Shown: positions 19,050 to 28,161, counted from the stretch's first letter. The stretch: 50,164 bases of DNA from Gammaproteobacteria bacterium (GCA_029882395.1 JAOUKT010000002.1:1-50164), one strand, 5' to 3'. Made by a program: numbers and translations. The notes: generated by a model from the sequence alone, not told the origin.

Positions 19050-19646
19050 TTATTTTTTGGCAGTTGCCGGTTTGTCTTTGCCAATGATGCGTACTGTCTT
19101 TATAACAACCTGCTCTTTTGGTGCATCACTGCGAAAAGGCCCGCCTGAACCGGTACTGACCTGGTTAATCGCATCGACAACGTTAAAGCCTTTGGTGACT
19201 TTTCCAAAAACAGCGTAACCCCAGCCATTGCCGGATTCACGGCTAAAATTTAAAAAACCATTGTCTTTGGTGTTGATAAAAAACTGTGAAGTGGCCGAAT
19301 GCGGGTTGCCAGTTCTGGCCATAGCAATGCTGTATTTATGGTTTTTAAGGCCGTTATTGGCTTCGTTTTTTATCGCAGTATTAGTGGTTTTACGCTGATA
19401 AGCCGTGGTAAAGCCGCCTCCCTGAATCATGAAGTCTTTTATCACACGGTGAAACAAGGTGCCGTTATAAAAACCGGAGACGGCATAAGCCAGAAAATTT
19501 TGCACAGAAACAGGTGCTTTCTGGTCATCGAGTTCGAGAGTGATGTCACCGGCGGTGGTTTCAATGATGACGCTTTCTTTTGCCTGTAATGCGAGGCTCA
19601 TGCTGCTTAATAATGAGATAAAGATAAATGTCTGCAGATATTTCAC
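19050..19646 (-). CDS. ppiA: Periplasmic cyclophilin-type peptidyl-prolyl isomerase
   Basis: Cyclophilin of 198 residues with a signal peptide (LQTFIFISLLSSMSLALQA, cleavage after QA), so it acts in the periplasm on prolyl bonds of exported proteins. The catalytic signature is FHRVIKDFMIQGG, with SIAMARTGNPHSATSQFFIN and GYAVFGKV following. The start is GTG, preceded by AAGGAAAC. The C-terminal Lys/Ala tail after KTVRI is slightly longer than in E. coli PpiA. Confidence 0.93.
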   Translation of the reverse strand: MKYLQTFIFISLLSSMSLALQAKESVIIETTAGDITLELDDQKAPVSVQNFLAYAVSGFYNGTLFHRVIKDFMIQGGGFTTAYQRKTTNTAIKNEANNGLKNHKYSIAMARTGNPHSATSQFFINTKDNGFLNFSRESGNGWGYAVFGKVTKGFNVVDAINQVSTGSGGPFRSDAPKEQVVIKTVRIIGKDKPATAKK

Positions 19647-19798
19647 GGTTATGTTTCCTTATTTTAACGGGCTCAAATTTATCATCGCAGTATTCATTTA
19701 GTCTGTAATGCTGTCAAGCGCAAAACAGGGCCGTTTATTAGTGATGCCATTAATGCCTGTTATTCTGTAAAATGCAGCAATAGCTTTGGAGTAAAGCG

Positions 19799-20254
19799 AT
19801 GGCAGAGAATATCTATCACTATTTAAAATTCCCGATTAATCGCTGGAAGCACTTATATTCGCTGGAACAGGCGATATTGCATGCCAGTGATGATACGGGC
19901 CGGCATTTGCTGATTGAAGGCGCATGCCCGGCGGTAGAGTCGCTGGCCAATCAGCCGCTGAAGTTTGAACTGAGGCTGATCAATGTCAGTCAATACCCGC
20001 AGTACCGCAAGTTACATGGCGGCCAGCTGGTACTGGCGACACTGTTGTATGATGCGGCGAGTCAGTGCCTGAAGGGCGAAATGATGGTCGATAGCCAGGT
20101 CTTTGACGAGTTAAGAAGCAATATTGTTGAATATTCTGCCATCGACGGCATATTCATTGAAGCCACACTGGGCTTGCGCTTGGCCAGTGAAAAAGCACTG
20201 TCCGATGCTGACAAAGTGGAAATGATTTCATTCCAGTACGCCATGCGTAGCTGA
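19799..20254 (+). CDS. Unknown 151-residue cytoplasmic protein
   Basis: I do not recognise this protein. It has no signal peptide or membrane segment. Landmarks are the opening AENIYHYLKFPINRWKHLY, the HGGQLVLATLLYDAASQ segment and an acidic C-terminal region ending in FQYAMRS. GGAG lies about 10 bases before the ATG. It is 46 bases upstream of djlA on the same strand. No function is proposed. Confidence 0.75.
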   Translation: MAENIYHYLKFPINRWKHLYSLEQAILHASDDTGRHLLIEGACPAVESLANQPLKFELRLINVSQYPQYRKLHGGQLVLATLLYDAASQCLKGEMMVDSQVFDELRSNIVEYSAIDGIFIEATLGLRLASEKALSDADKVEMISFQYAMRS

Positions 20255-20300
20255 GACCTTTAAAATAATTCGTTTAGTCGATAAACAATAACAGAGATAT

Positions 20301-21092
20301 ATGAAGATGAACTGGTGGGGCAAATTAATGGGGGCTTCGTTTGGCTATATGCTGGGCGGGCCACTGGGAGTGATCCTGGGTATAGCCTTGGGGCATCAGC
20401 TGGATAAAGCCTTTGGCAATATCATGCTCGACCCTAATTTTGGCAGCGGCAAGGTTGAACGGGTTCAGCAGGCTTTTTTTACCGCGACGTTTTCTGTCAT
20501 GGGCCATCTGGCCAAGGCCGATGGCCGTGTTAGCAGTGATGAAATTGCACTGGCACGCCATGTGATGGCACAGATGCAGCTTGATGAGCAGCAAAAACAG
20601 GTTGCCATTAATCTGTTCAACGAAGGCAAACAGGCCGATTTCGAGCTGGATGCAGCATTGAAACAATTCAGGGTTGAATGCCATCGCCGGCATAACCTGA
20701 TTCACATGTTCCTTGAAATCCTGATTTCAACCGCGATTGCAGATGGTGAAATCGATGAGACAGAGCATCAGTTGTTAGTGCATATCAGCGCTGTAATGGG
20801 TGTCTCCGCGGGGGCCTTCGAGCAGTTATTGCGCATGGTCGGTGCACAACAGGCTTATCAGCAGCAGGGCCATTCGCCGGTTAACCGGCTGCAGGAAGCA
20901 TATGACATTCTGGGCGTGGAAAAAGCAGCCAGCGACGCAGAGATTAAAAAAGCCTACCGTCGATTAATGAACCAGCATCACCCGGACAAACTGGTGGCAA
21001 AAGGTTTACCGGAAGAAATGATGAAAATTGCGACTGAAAAAACCCAGGAAATAAAACAGGCTTACGAGCACATTAAAGAAAGTCGAAAGTAA
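20301..21092 (+). CDS. djlA: Co-chaperone DjlA
   Basis: Membrane-anchored DnaJ-like co-chaperone of 263 residues. The single N-terminal membrane segment is glycine-rich (MGASFGYMLGGPLGVILGIA). A TerB-like helical domain follows (HLAKADGRVSSDEI and ISTAIADGEIDETEHQLL), then a C-terminal J domain (YDILGVEKAASDAEIKKAY) with the essential HPD in NQHHPDKL. It stimulates DnaK ATPase and is linked to envelope stress responses in E. coli. The formyltransferase gene begins 13 bases downstream. Confidence 0.94.
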   Translation: MKMNWWGKLMGASFGYMLGGPLGVILGIALGHQLDKAFGNIMLDPNFGSGKVERVQQAFFTATFSVMGHLAKADGRVSSDEIALARHVMAQMQLDEQQKQVAINLFNEGKQADFELDAALKQFRVECHRRHNLIHMFLEILISTAIADGEIDETEHQLLVHISAVMGVSAGAFEQLLRMVGAQQAYQQQGHSPVNRLQEAYDILGVEKAASDAEIKKAYRRLMNQHHPDKLVAKGLPEEMMKIATEKTQEIKQAYEHIKESRK

Positions 21093-21105
21093 GTCGGAAG
21101 TTGTT

Positions 21106-21771
21106 GTGACAAATATCGTTTACATTGGCTCGGCGGGTGTGCTCTCAGTTATCCCACTGCGAGTCTTATTGCAGCAAGGGATTCGGATTAAAGCCATCGC
21201 GATGATGGCCGAGACCCGGCACAGGCTTGAAAGCCAGCCGGCTTCATTAGCAGATATTAAAGTCGGCGATGATGAATCGCTGAGTGCCTCGGCATCCCTG
21301 TTACAGATTGCTGACAAATACCAGATCCCGGTGATAGCGTTACCAGAGCAACTGGAGCAGTCGGTTGCGCTGTTCAAGGCCGTTAACACAGAGCTGATCC
21401 TAATGTCGTGTTTTTCAAGAAAACTGCCGGCAGCCATTTTTAATTTACCTGCCAGGGGCTGTTTTAATATGCACCCGTCGCTACTGCCGGCCTACAGGGG
21501 GCCCAGCCCTGTGCACTGGCAATGCGCGCATAAAGTCACAGAAAGCGGGGTCACAGTGCACAAGGTGAACGCTGGCATTGACCAGGGGGAAATAGCGGTG
21601 CAAAAGAAGATTAAAACCCGTCTTTGTGTCAACAAAGTTGAACTGGCTTATAAGCTGGCGCTGCTGGGAGGAGAGGCTTTTGTTGAATTGCTGGCCAAAA
21701 TCGAAAGCGATAGCCTGTGCCTGCAGGCGCAGGCTGAAGCCGAAGCCAGCTATTATGGCTTTCCAGAGTAA
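21106..21771 (+). CDS. Formyltransferase-fold protein
   Basis: A 221-residue protein of the formyl transferase family (methionyl-tRNA formyltransferase/GART fold). It has the Asn-His-Asp arrangement: NMHPSLLPAYRGPSPVHW followed by VTVHKVNAGIDQGEIAVQ. It lacks the C-terminal tRNA-binding domain of Fmt and is shorter, so it is likely to act on another substrate, for example a nucleotide-sugar or amino group. The start is GTG. It lies 13 bases after djlA. The acceptor is unknown. Confidence 0.82.
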   Translation: MTNIVYIGSAGVLSVIPLRVLLQQGIRIKAIAMMAETRHRLESQPASLADIKVGDDESLSASASLLQIADKYQIPVIALPEQLEQSVALFKAVNTELILMSCFSRKLPAAIFNLPARGCFNMHPSLLPAYRGPSPVHWQCAHKVTESGVTVHKVNAGIDQGEIAVQKKIKTRLCVNKVELAYKLALLGGEAFVELLAKIESDSLCLQAQAEAEASYYGFPE

Positions 21772-21875
21772 GCGTTTATGCCCGCTTTGCTAAAGCCTTA
21801 TTACTTACAGCTACTGTGCCTATCGCTGGACGATATCTTATATAATAAAGCCGTATTTTCAAAAGACACGAGTCG

Positions 21876-22937
21876 ATGAATTCAGTTAAGCAAGCCCCTT
21901 CTCAATATCAGCTGGTAAAAACACTGCTGCAGGAAAAACTCGACAATGGCACGACACGCTGCCATTTATGCCCGTGGCGCTGCAAAATAGGCCATGGACA
22001 GCGTGGCTTTTGCCAGGCGCATGTGAATCGTGACGGCACCCTGTATAACCTCAGTTACGGTATTTTGTCTTCCATCGATGTCACCGCTATCGAAGACAAG
22101 CCGGTAAAACACTTTCGTCCCGGCACTAAAGTCTTATCAGTCGGCAGTTATGGCTGCAGTTTTCGCTGTGATGGTTGTCATAACCTGGAAATCTCCTGGG
22201 GCACGGCAACGCTGGATGAGCTGGCAAAAGGGCAGTCGACAGCTGCCTATGCAACGCCTGCTGAGTTAGTTGAAGCCGCGCAAAGACAGCAGGTGCAGGG
22301 CATCGCTTTCACCTATTCGGAACCGGCGGTGTGGCTGGAATATATTATCGACGTCTCAAAGCTGGCCCACGAGGCAGGTTTGTACACGGTTTATGTGTCA
22401 AACAGTTTTGTCACCGATGAAGCGCTGGAAGCGGTCGCCCCGCATATTGATGTGCTTTGTTCGGATATAAAAAGCATGAGTGATGCGTTTTATAAAGATA
22501 TCTGCGCGACTTCATCGGTCGATCAGGTATTGCAGTCTATTAAACGCTCACAGGATCTGGGCATTCATGTTGAAACCCGTACCAATGTGATTCCGGGCAA
22601 AAACGACAGCGAAGAGGAACTCTATAAAATAGCCTGCTGGATCAGAGACAATCTGGGTGCCGATAGTCCCTGGCATATCACCCGTTTTTTCCCGGCGTAT
22701 AAACTCAGCCATATTCCGGCAACACCGTCAGCGTCGCTGTGGATGGGCCATGCAGCCGCGCAGCGGGCAGGCTTAAAAAACATTTATGTGTATGATGATA
22801 AAGGTTGTGACTGCGCAGAGGAAAACATGCCAATTGAGGTGTTTTTGACAGGCAGCCAGGAAGACGTGCACGCCGTGAAGAAATGTGCGGCCAGTTGTTG
22901 CGGTGATGATGGCATATTGCTGAAAAAGTTTGAATAA
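21876..22937 (+). CDS. Second AmmeMemoRadiSam-type radical SAM enzyme
   Basis: A 353-residue paralogue of the radical SAM gene at 5042-6121. The radical SAM motif is CSFRCDGC (Cys 94, 98, 101). The N-terminal cysteine group CHLCPWRCKIGHGQRGFC is present. It shares IEDKPVKHFRPGTKVLSVG, VAPHIDVLCSDIKSM and VETRTNVIPGKNDSEEE with the family. Its C-terminus lacks the two CxxC pairs of the first copy and instead ends with CDCAEEN and CAASCCGDDG. No AMMECR1 or MEMO1 genes are adjacent. yggX lies 57 bases downstream. Confidence 0.9.
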   Translation: MNSVKQAPSQYQLVKTLLQEKLDNGTTRCHLCPWRCKIGHGQRGFCQAHVNRDGTLYNLSYGILSSIDVTAIEDKPVKHFRPGTKVLSVGSYGCSFRCDGCHNLEISWGTATLDELAKGQSTAAYATPAELVEAAQRQQVQGIAFTYSEPAVWLEYIIDVSKLAHEAGLYTVYVSNSFVTDEALEAVAPHIDVLCSDIKSMSDAFYKDICATSSVDQVLQSIKRSQDLGIHVETRTNVIPGKNDSEEELYKIACWIRDNLGADSPWHITRFFPAYKLSHIPATPSASLWMGHAAAQRAGLKNIYVYDDKGCDCAEENMPIEVFLTGSQEDVHAVKKCAASCCGDDGILLKKFE

Positions 22938-22994
22938 TTAGGTACAATCGGCAGAGTTTATTAACTCCCAGGACATAATTGAGGTTTTTTACTA

Positions 22995-23282
22995 ATGGCT
23001 AGAATGATTGAATGTGTTGTTTTGAAAACACAGGCAGAAGGCATGGAAGAGGTGCCTCACCCCGGTGAGCTGGGAATTCGCATCTATGAGAATGTTTCTG
23101 CTGAGGGCTGGAAACAGTGGCTGGAACGTTTATCTGCGATTATCAATGAAAACAGTTTAAATACGGCTGACCCGCGTTCGTTGCAGTTAATAGAAGAGCA
23201 CATGCTGGGCTTCTTTTTTAATGAAAACGATAAAGGTGGCACGCCGGATGGTTTTTCAGCCGCACCTAAAAGTAAAAAATAA
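22995..23282 (+). CDS. yggX: Fe(II)-trafficking protein YggX
   Basis: YggX (95 residues, usual length about 90) protects iron-sulfur proteins from oxidation and takes part in iron trafficking. The opening normally reads MxRxVxCxxL, seen here as MARMIECVVLKTQAEG, with the conserved Cys. Further marks are PYPGxLGxRIY-like HPGELGIRIYENVS, WKQWLERLSAIINENSLN and RSLQLIEEHMLGFFF. A good terminator follows. Confidence 0.95.
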   Translation: MARMIECVVLKTQAEGMEEVPHPGELGIRIYENVSAEGWKQWLERLSAIINENSLNTADPRSLQLIEEHMLGFFFNENDKGGTPDGFSAAPKSKK

Positions 23283-23302
23283 CAGCATCAACACGCTGAT
23301 AT

Positions 23303-23330
23303 AAAAAAACCGGCATCTGCCGGTTTTTTT
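23303..23330. terminator. Bidirectional rho-independent terminator
   Basis: A 13-bp inverted repeat (23303-23315 and 23318-23330) has a GC core ACCGGCA/TGCCGGT, an A-run on the left arm and a T-run on the right. Read on either strand it gives a stem followed by T residues, so it can stop yggX transcription from the left and the HPP gene from the right. Confidence 0.9.
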
Positions 23331-23331
23331 A

Positions 23332-24249
23332 TTAGCTATTATTTCTTAGCACTTCCCTGGCGGCCCAGTTTGCAAATTCCTGCCGGCTACAGCTGTTGCT
23401 TTTGCCATGATGAGCGCCTTCAGAGCAGCGGTAAATAATTAAATCATTCTCAGCCGTCGGGTCGCTGGCTTCATCAATTACCTGTCGCACCGACCAGGAT
23501 TTACCGTGTTTGCCATTGGTGTAGTAATGCCCCAGTTTAATTTGATCCGGCCTCAGGCGGTCTGCTTCGGCGTGCTCCAGCGATAACAAAAATAAACGGT
23601 TGAGGTCTTCGGTGGTGACATCAATCACCAGATCCATGTCTTGTTTAGCCTGTTCTATGTGCTGTTGCTGTAATGGAGAGCGTTTGTTATCTGCCGGCTG
23701 ATCTTGGTTTTCAATAAAACGCATCATGCAAACGGGGTAACGTCGCCAGGGGAAAAAACTGTTGAACAACAAGGCGATAAAGAAAATAGCCAGCACATTA
23801 ATGTAAATCGGGTTCAACACATACAGAAAACCCAGATCATGAATTGCCGGCCCACCAATAACAGCGGCTAAAGCGGTGGCACCGCCAGGCGGGTGAATGC
23901 AATTTAAAATGTGCATCGCGCCGATAGCAAGGCCGACAGCAAGCCCGGCGGCTATAAAAGGGTCTGCAATCAGCATATAACAACTGACACCGACGACAGC
24001 CGACACCAGATGACCTGCAAATAAGGCCCAGGGTTGAGACAAGGCGCCGTGCGGTACAGCAAATAATAACACTGCAGAAGCGCCCATTGAAGGCACGATA
24101 ATAGCGGCTCCCTGATGGCCGGTGGTATGATAGCTGATAAAGTAAGTGATAGAGATGCCCAGCACACCGCCAAGACTGGCGATGAGTTTTTCAGTATGGC
24201 TGCTGCTGGCGCGTTGAATGCCAATAAAACGCTTAAGTTTCTCAATCAT
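23332..24249 (-). CDS. HPP-family integral membrane protein with extra C-terminal domain
   Basis: A 305-residue protein. Residues about 22-165 form the HPP domain: several hydrophobic helices with PSMGASAVLLFAVPHGALSQP and the signature HPPGGATALAAV. HPP proteins are inner-membrane proteins, and some plant and cyanobacterial members have been linked to nitrite transport, so a nitrogen-related role is possible but unproven. Residues about 195-305 form a soluble C-terminal domain (DLVIDVTTEDLNRLFLLSLEHAEADRLRP and a KSWSVRQVIDE segment) that I cannot assign. It is divergent from hybrid kinase 2. Confidence 0.85.
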   Translation of the reverse strand: MIEKLKRFIGIQRASSSHTEKLIASLGGVLGISITYFISYHTTGHQGAAIIVPSMGASAVLLFAVPHGALSQPWALFAGHLVSAVVGVSCYMLIADPFIAAGLAVGLAIGAMHILNCIHPPGGATALAAVIGGPAIHDLGFLYVLNPIYINVLAIFFIALLFNSFFPWRRYPVCMMRFIENQDQPADNKRSPLQQQHIEQAKQDMDLVIDVTTEDLNRLFLLSLEHAEADRLRPDQIKLGHYYTNGKHGKSWSVRQVIDEASDPTAENDLIIYRCSEGAHHGKSNSCSRQEFANWAAREVLRNNS

Positions 24250-24453
24250 AATTCAGTTTTAATGTTTATTGATACACAGTGTATGTTATTTAAGATGTAT
24301 GTAAAATGAAATAATTTAAACTTCAAAGTGTATTGCTGCTTAAAATAGAGTGATATTTAAGTCAAAACAAATAAAAAACGCTCGCAGTTAATTAATGCAG
24401 TTAAAACAGGCAGGCTGTGAAATGCTTACTTTTTAATATAAATTAAGAAAAAT
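24250..24453. promoter_or_regulatory. Divergent promoter region, HPP gene and hybrid kinase 2
   Basis: This AT-rich 204-base gap must carry the promoters of the HPP gene (minus) and kinase 2 (plus). I see no clear palindromic operator, and no strong ribosome site precedes the kinase start. Confidence 0.4.
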
Positions 24454-26214
24454 ATGCAAATGAATAGCGACTCTGATTCACACAAAGCCATGCCTGCCGG
24501 ACAATTACAGGCAGAAAGAATACGTGTTTTATATAAGCAGATACCATCGGTGCTTATCGGTAACCTGTTCATTGCACTGTTGCTGACAGGTTTTCTTTAT
24601 ACCTATACACAAGATGACACGAGCCTGTACTGGCTGCTTGTTGTCGTTATTGTATCTGTGATTCGTTATATGTTGCTGCAACAATATAACCGGCATTCCA
24701 GGCATGAAGAAAATGTTATTTGGTGGGGCTGGATTTTTGCAATAACAGCCTTTATATCGGGTTGTACATGGGGTGCAACTTCAATACTGTTTTTAGATAC
24801 TGATAGTTTGGTTGTTATGATGTTTTTACTGATGACCCTGACCGGCATAACGGTCGGCTCATCCGCCTCGTTATCAATCTATGCGCGATCCTATTATGCT
24901 TTTGCTATTCCGACTATTTTGCCTTTTGCATATGTCCTGGGTTCAACCGGTGAATCTGTCTTTATTGTGCTGGGTCTTATGCTCAGCGTTTTTCTTGGTC
25001 TGCAGCTTGTAGTTGCAAAAAAAAATCAAAACACGCTTGATGAATCTATTGTTGTACGCAATGAAAATACCGGATTAATTAAACAGCTAAAAATAAAAAA
25101 AGAGAAAGCGGAATTTTCAAGCTCAGCTAAAACACGGTTTTTAGCGGCTGCGAGTCATGACCTGAGGCAGCCTCTGCATACTATGAGTTTGTTGCTGAGT
25201 GTTCTTGAAGAGTCCGGCTCAAGTAATGAGCAGTCTGAAGTAATATATAAAATAAAAAAAACATCCGCGTCTTTAGAAGGTATTCTGGAGTCTCTGCTAA
25301 ACATTTCAAAACTGGATGCAGGTGTTATTAGCGTAAACATAAAGCCCTTTAGAATACAGGGGCTGTTTGATGTGCTGGAAAATGAATTTAAATCTATCGC
25401 TAACGAGAAACATTTGTCAATCCATTTTGTACGCTCTTCTTTAGCACTAAATAGTGATATTCAAATGATAGAAAGGATATTGCGGAACCTGATATCGAAT
25501 GCTATTCGCTATACTGAAAGCGGAAAAGTATTAGTCGGCTGCAGGCGAACTGAGAAAACAGTATGTGTAAGTGTATACGATAGCGGTATTGGGATTGATG
25601 AAAATAAAAATGAAATTATATTTGAAGAATTTCAACAACTTGATAATCATTCGCGTGATCGTGCAAAAGGCCTCGGGCTAGGACTTTCAATAGTCCGGCG
25701 CCTGACCGATTTGCTGGATATCAGGTTGATGCTAAAATCAACAGCTGATAAAGGCTCAGAGTTTACTATTGAATGTCCGCGGGCAGTGATGGAAATGCCC
25801 GATTCAAAAACAACACCGCTGCCCGTTTATGAAAAACTGGCAGGAAAAACCATTGTCATCATCGAAGATGAAGAAGAAATAAAGCAGGCTCTTAACATGC
25901 TTTTGAGCGGCTGGGGGTGCCGGGTGCTGGAGCTATCTTCAGTTCAAGATGTAAAAGAAAATTTATCACCTTTTGATAAAGTGGATATGATTCTGGCGGA
26001 TTTCAGACTGGCAAATCATGAAACAGGAGTGGATGTTATCACGGCGTTACATGATTATTATAAAGATACGAATATCCCTGCTGTTATCATTACAGGTGAT
26101 ACGGCACCTGAGCGTATTAAGCAAGTCAAGGCAAGTGGTTTTCATATTATGCATAAACCTGTGGCAGGTGGTAAATTGCGGGCCGTGTTAAATTCTATAT
26201 TATTATCCAAGTAA
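24454..26214 (+). CDS. Membrane hybrid sensor histidine kinase with C-terminal receiver (module 2)
   Basis: A 586-residue paralogue of the kinase at 391-2139. It has about six N-terminal membrane helices (residues about 35-190), a HisKA H-box with His near 235 (AASHDLRQPLHTM), and HATPase_c motifs (LRNLISNAIRYT, DSGIGID, KGLGLGLSIV). The C-terminal receiver has Asp near 516 (ILADFRL) and Lys in MHKPVAG. The sensed signal is unknown. The stop is only 13 bases from the stop of the convergent LuxR-type regulator. Module 1 and module 2 share this order, which suggests duplication followed by divergence. Confidence 0.93.
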   Translation: MQMNSDSDSHKAMPAGQLQAERIRVLYKQIPSVLIGNLFIALLLTGFLYTYTQDDTSLYWLLVVVIVSVIRYMLLQQYNRHSRHEENVIWWGWIFAITAFISGCTWGATSILFLDTDSLVVMMFLLMTLTGITVGSSASLSIYARSYYAFAIPTILPFAYVLGSTGESVFIVLGLMLSVFLGLQLVVAKKNQNTLDESIVVRNENTGLIKQLKIKKEKAEFSSSAKTRFLAAASHDLRQPLHTMSLLLSVLEESGSSNEQSEVIYKIKKTSASLEGILESLLNISKLDAGVISVNIKPFRIQGLFDVLENEFKSIANEKHLSIHFVRSSLALNSDIQMIERILRNLISNAIRYTESGKVLVGCRRTEKTVCVSVYDSGIGIDENKNEIIFEEFQQLDNHSRDRAKGLGLGLSIVRRLTDLLDIRLMLKSTADKGSEFTIECPRAVMEMPDSKTTPLPVYEKLAGKTIVIIEDEEEIKQALNMLLSGWGCRVLELSSVQDVKENLSPFDKVDMILADFRLANHETGVDVITALHDYYKDTNIPAVIITGDTAPERIKQVKASGFHIMHKPVAGGKLRAVLNSILLSK

Positions 26215-26227
26215 GTGTTTGTTACAG

Positions 26228-26896
26228 TTAAACGGATACCAGTCCAATTTGTAATGCTATCCTTGCTGCACGCGTGCGATTGGAAACCTTGAAGGCTTTT
26301 AAAATCGCCGCAATATGGACCCGAACAGTAGCTTCAGCCATGCCCAGAGAGATACTAATTTCTTTATTTGAAAGTCCGTGAGCTAATTTTTTCAGCACTT
26401 CGAGCTGGCGCGGCGTTAATTTAATATCACTTTTTGATATTTGAAATGCTTCAGTGTTATCGGTTTGATTGCTAATACGTGCGAGAATTTCAGGAGGTAT
26501 ATATATGCCGCCAGAGAGTACAAGTTTGAGCGAACTAATTAATACTTCTGCTTTTGTCGATTTTGGAATATAACCCTGGGCGCCAGAGTCTAATATCTGC
26601 TGGACTTTGTTGCCATCATCATTGCTTGAAATAACAACCACAGGTGTAAAGGGTAATGTTGAACGCAGCGCTTTTAGTGCATCGGTATCGCTCAGGCCTG
26701 GCAAGTCAAGGTCTAACAGGATGAGGTCAAGGTCCTGATGTTCACTGATAACGGCTAATGCATCTTCATAGCTACTGCTTTCAAATACCTGAATGTTATC
26801 ATCAAGTTTTGACAGCACGTAACGCATACCGTCTCTGAAAAGTTCATGATCATCAATCAGTAGTACTTTCAATTGCAGTTCATCCGGTGTTAACAA
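26228..26896 (-). CDS. LuxR/NarL-type response regulator (module 2)
   Basis: A regulator of up to 222 residues, paralogous to the one at 2346-2993. The receiver has LLIDDHELF, Asp near residue 62 (LILLDLDLPG) and Lys in GYIPKSTK. The LuxR-type domain includes LTPRQLEVLKKLAHGLSNKE and LGMAEATVRVHI. The listed start is TTG at 26896. A second TTG at 26872 would give the more usual opening MKVLLIDDHELF and has GGATG upstream, so the true start may be there. It lies divergent from the first lipoprotein gene, and repeats in the intergenic region are candidate binding sites. Confidence 0.9.
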   Translation of the reverse strand: MLTPDELQLKVLLIDDHELFRDGMRYVLSKLDDNIQVFESSSYEDALAVISEHQDLDLILLDLDLPGLSDTDALKALRSTLPFTPVVVISSNDDGNKVQQILDSGAQGYIPKSTKAEVLISSLKLVLSGGIYIPPEILARISNQTDNTEAFQISKSDIKLTPRQLEVLKKLAHGLSNKEISISLGMAEATVRVHIAAILKAFKVSNRTRAARIALQIGLVSV

Positions 26897-26913
26897 CTGG
26901 TTATAGAGTGTAA

Positions 26914-26952
26914 AGACATAATGTCTGTATATCTAGTTAAATTTATCTAGTT
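26914..26952. promoter_or_regulatory. Palindrome and tandem 9-mers between regulator 2 and lipoprotein 1
   Basis: AGACATAATGTCT (26914-26926) is a perfect palindrome around a central base. Immediately beside it TATCTAGTT occurs twice in direct orientation (26930-26938 and 26944-26952), spaced 14 bases. The cluster is within 60 bases of the regulator start and about 130 bases upstream of the first lipoprotein gene. It may control either or both, and recognition by the adjacent regulator is an inference. Confidence 0.4.
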
Positions 26953-27081
26953 GTTTTGGTCAATACTATTCTTAACTGATAACGACGATACTTATATGAC
27001 AATAAATCGGGCTGCTAGTGCCTCATCAAAATCCGATAAAAACACATAGTAATTTAAATATAATTAAAGTAGGTATCTAAA

Positions 27082-28161
27082 ATGATCAATATATTTCTTC
27101 GTGGTTTAGTCATGGCAGCTTTGGGTGTTGTGATGGGCTGTGCGTCAGAATCAACGGGTGGTGGTTCGGTGACACTGAATGCAACAACGACATCATCTTC
27201 TTCTGTCGCATTAACGGGTAGTTATGATACGGCTTGTTATATTCAAAACGGCTCAGGCTTTAAAGAGAATGTGGCATTTAGTGGCGATAGCTGGACATAC
27301 ACTACCAGTACATATAGCGGCACTACGTGTTCCGGCACTTCAACCGATGTTGAGATTATTGCGACGATGTCTGTCGTCGCGGATCAGCAGATTGCCGGCT
27401 GGGTTAACGGTAATGGCGATACTGTCACAGCACCGGCGGGTACTCAGGGTGCAAGTTTTACAGCACTGAATCTGACAGTTAGCAGCAGTGAGGATGCGGC
27501 AACCCCAGTCGGACTAACTGTTGGTATGGGTTATGTTATTGATGATAGTAATGCTACAGGTTTAACTTTCTACCGGATGGATGATGTAGTGAACAGTATT
27601 GCGACGATTGCCGATCCGTTTACAGATATCCCAGTCGCCGCTGTTCAGCCATTGATGGTGACAACAGCTAGCGGTGGTACGGTTGCCTTAGAAGGTACGT
27701 TTATTAATGCTTGTTATGGCTCAGATTATGATAACGATACGATTGTGGACGGTAATATCGATACATGGGTCATCAGTGGTAATACAATAACAGCGGAATC
27801 AGTTTATTACCCTTCCGATACGACCTGTTCGGGTAACCCTGTGATTATTGAAAATATTATTGGTGATTTAAGCTCAGGCAGTGATGCTAACCTTACGGCC
27901 TGGGTTGATGGGTTTGCTAACCCTGCTTCGGCACCCGCATCTGCAGGCAACCTGTCGCTCTCATTACCTGCTAACCCCCCCTACACAACAGTCACGATAG
28001 AAATTACAAGCATTAATGGTGCGGTGCCCTCATCACCAGTAAGCATTCCGTTCTCGTTTGTGGTTGATGACAGTCATACTAATGGACTGACGATTTATCA
28101 GACAAATTTTGATTCGGTAGCAGGTCAGGCCAGTGTGGATGACTTTAGAAAAAATTATTAA
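27082..28161 (+). CDS. Double-domain lipoprotein of an unrecognised paralogous family
   Basis: A 359-residue putative lipoprotein, with signal and lipobox-like VVMGC (Cys20). After a Ser/Thr/Gly linker it carries two copies of one domain. Copy 1 starts near SSVALTGSYDTACY and ends near VIDDSNATGLTFY. Copy 2 starts near GGTVALEGTFINACY and ends FVVDDSHTNGLTIY plus DDFRKNY. Each copy has a conserved Cys pair (ACY and TTCSG), which probably forms a disulfide, and a WVxG element. The composition is acidic, Ser/Thr-rich and beta-like. Copy 2 contains an Asp-rich loop DYDNDTIVDG. Two single-domain paralogues follow on the same strand. Function is unknown. Confidence 0.8.
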   Translation: MINIFLRGLVMAALGVVMGCASESTGGGSVTLNATTTSSSSVALTGSYDTACYIQNGSGFKENVAFSGDSWTYTTSTYSGTTCSGTSTDVEIIATMSVVADQQIAGWVNGNGDTVTAPAGTQGASFTALNLTVSSSEDAATPVGLTVGMGYVIDDSNATGLTFYRMDDVVNSIATIADPFTDIPVAAVQPLMVTTASGGTVALEGTFINACYGSDYDNDTIVDGNIDTWVISGNTITAESVYYPSDTTCSGNPVIIENIIGDLSSGSDANLTAWVDGFANPASAPASAGNLSLSLPANPPYTTVTIEITSINGAVPSSPVSIPFSFVVDDSHTNGLTIYQTNFDSVAGQASVDDFRKNY

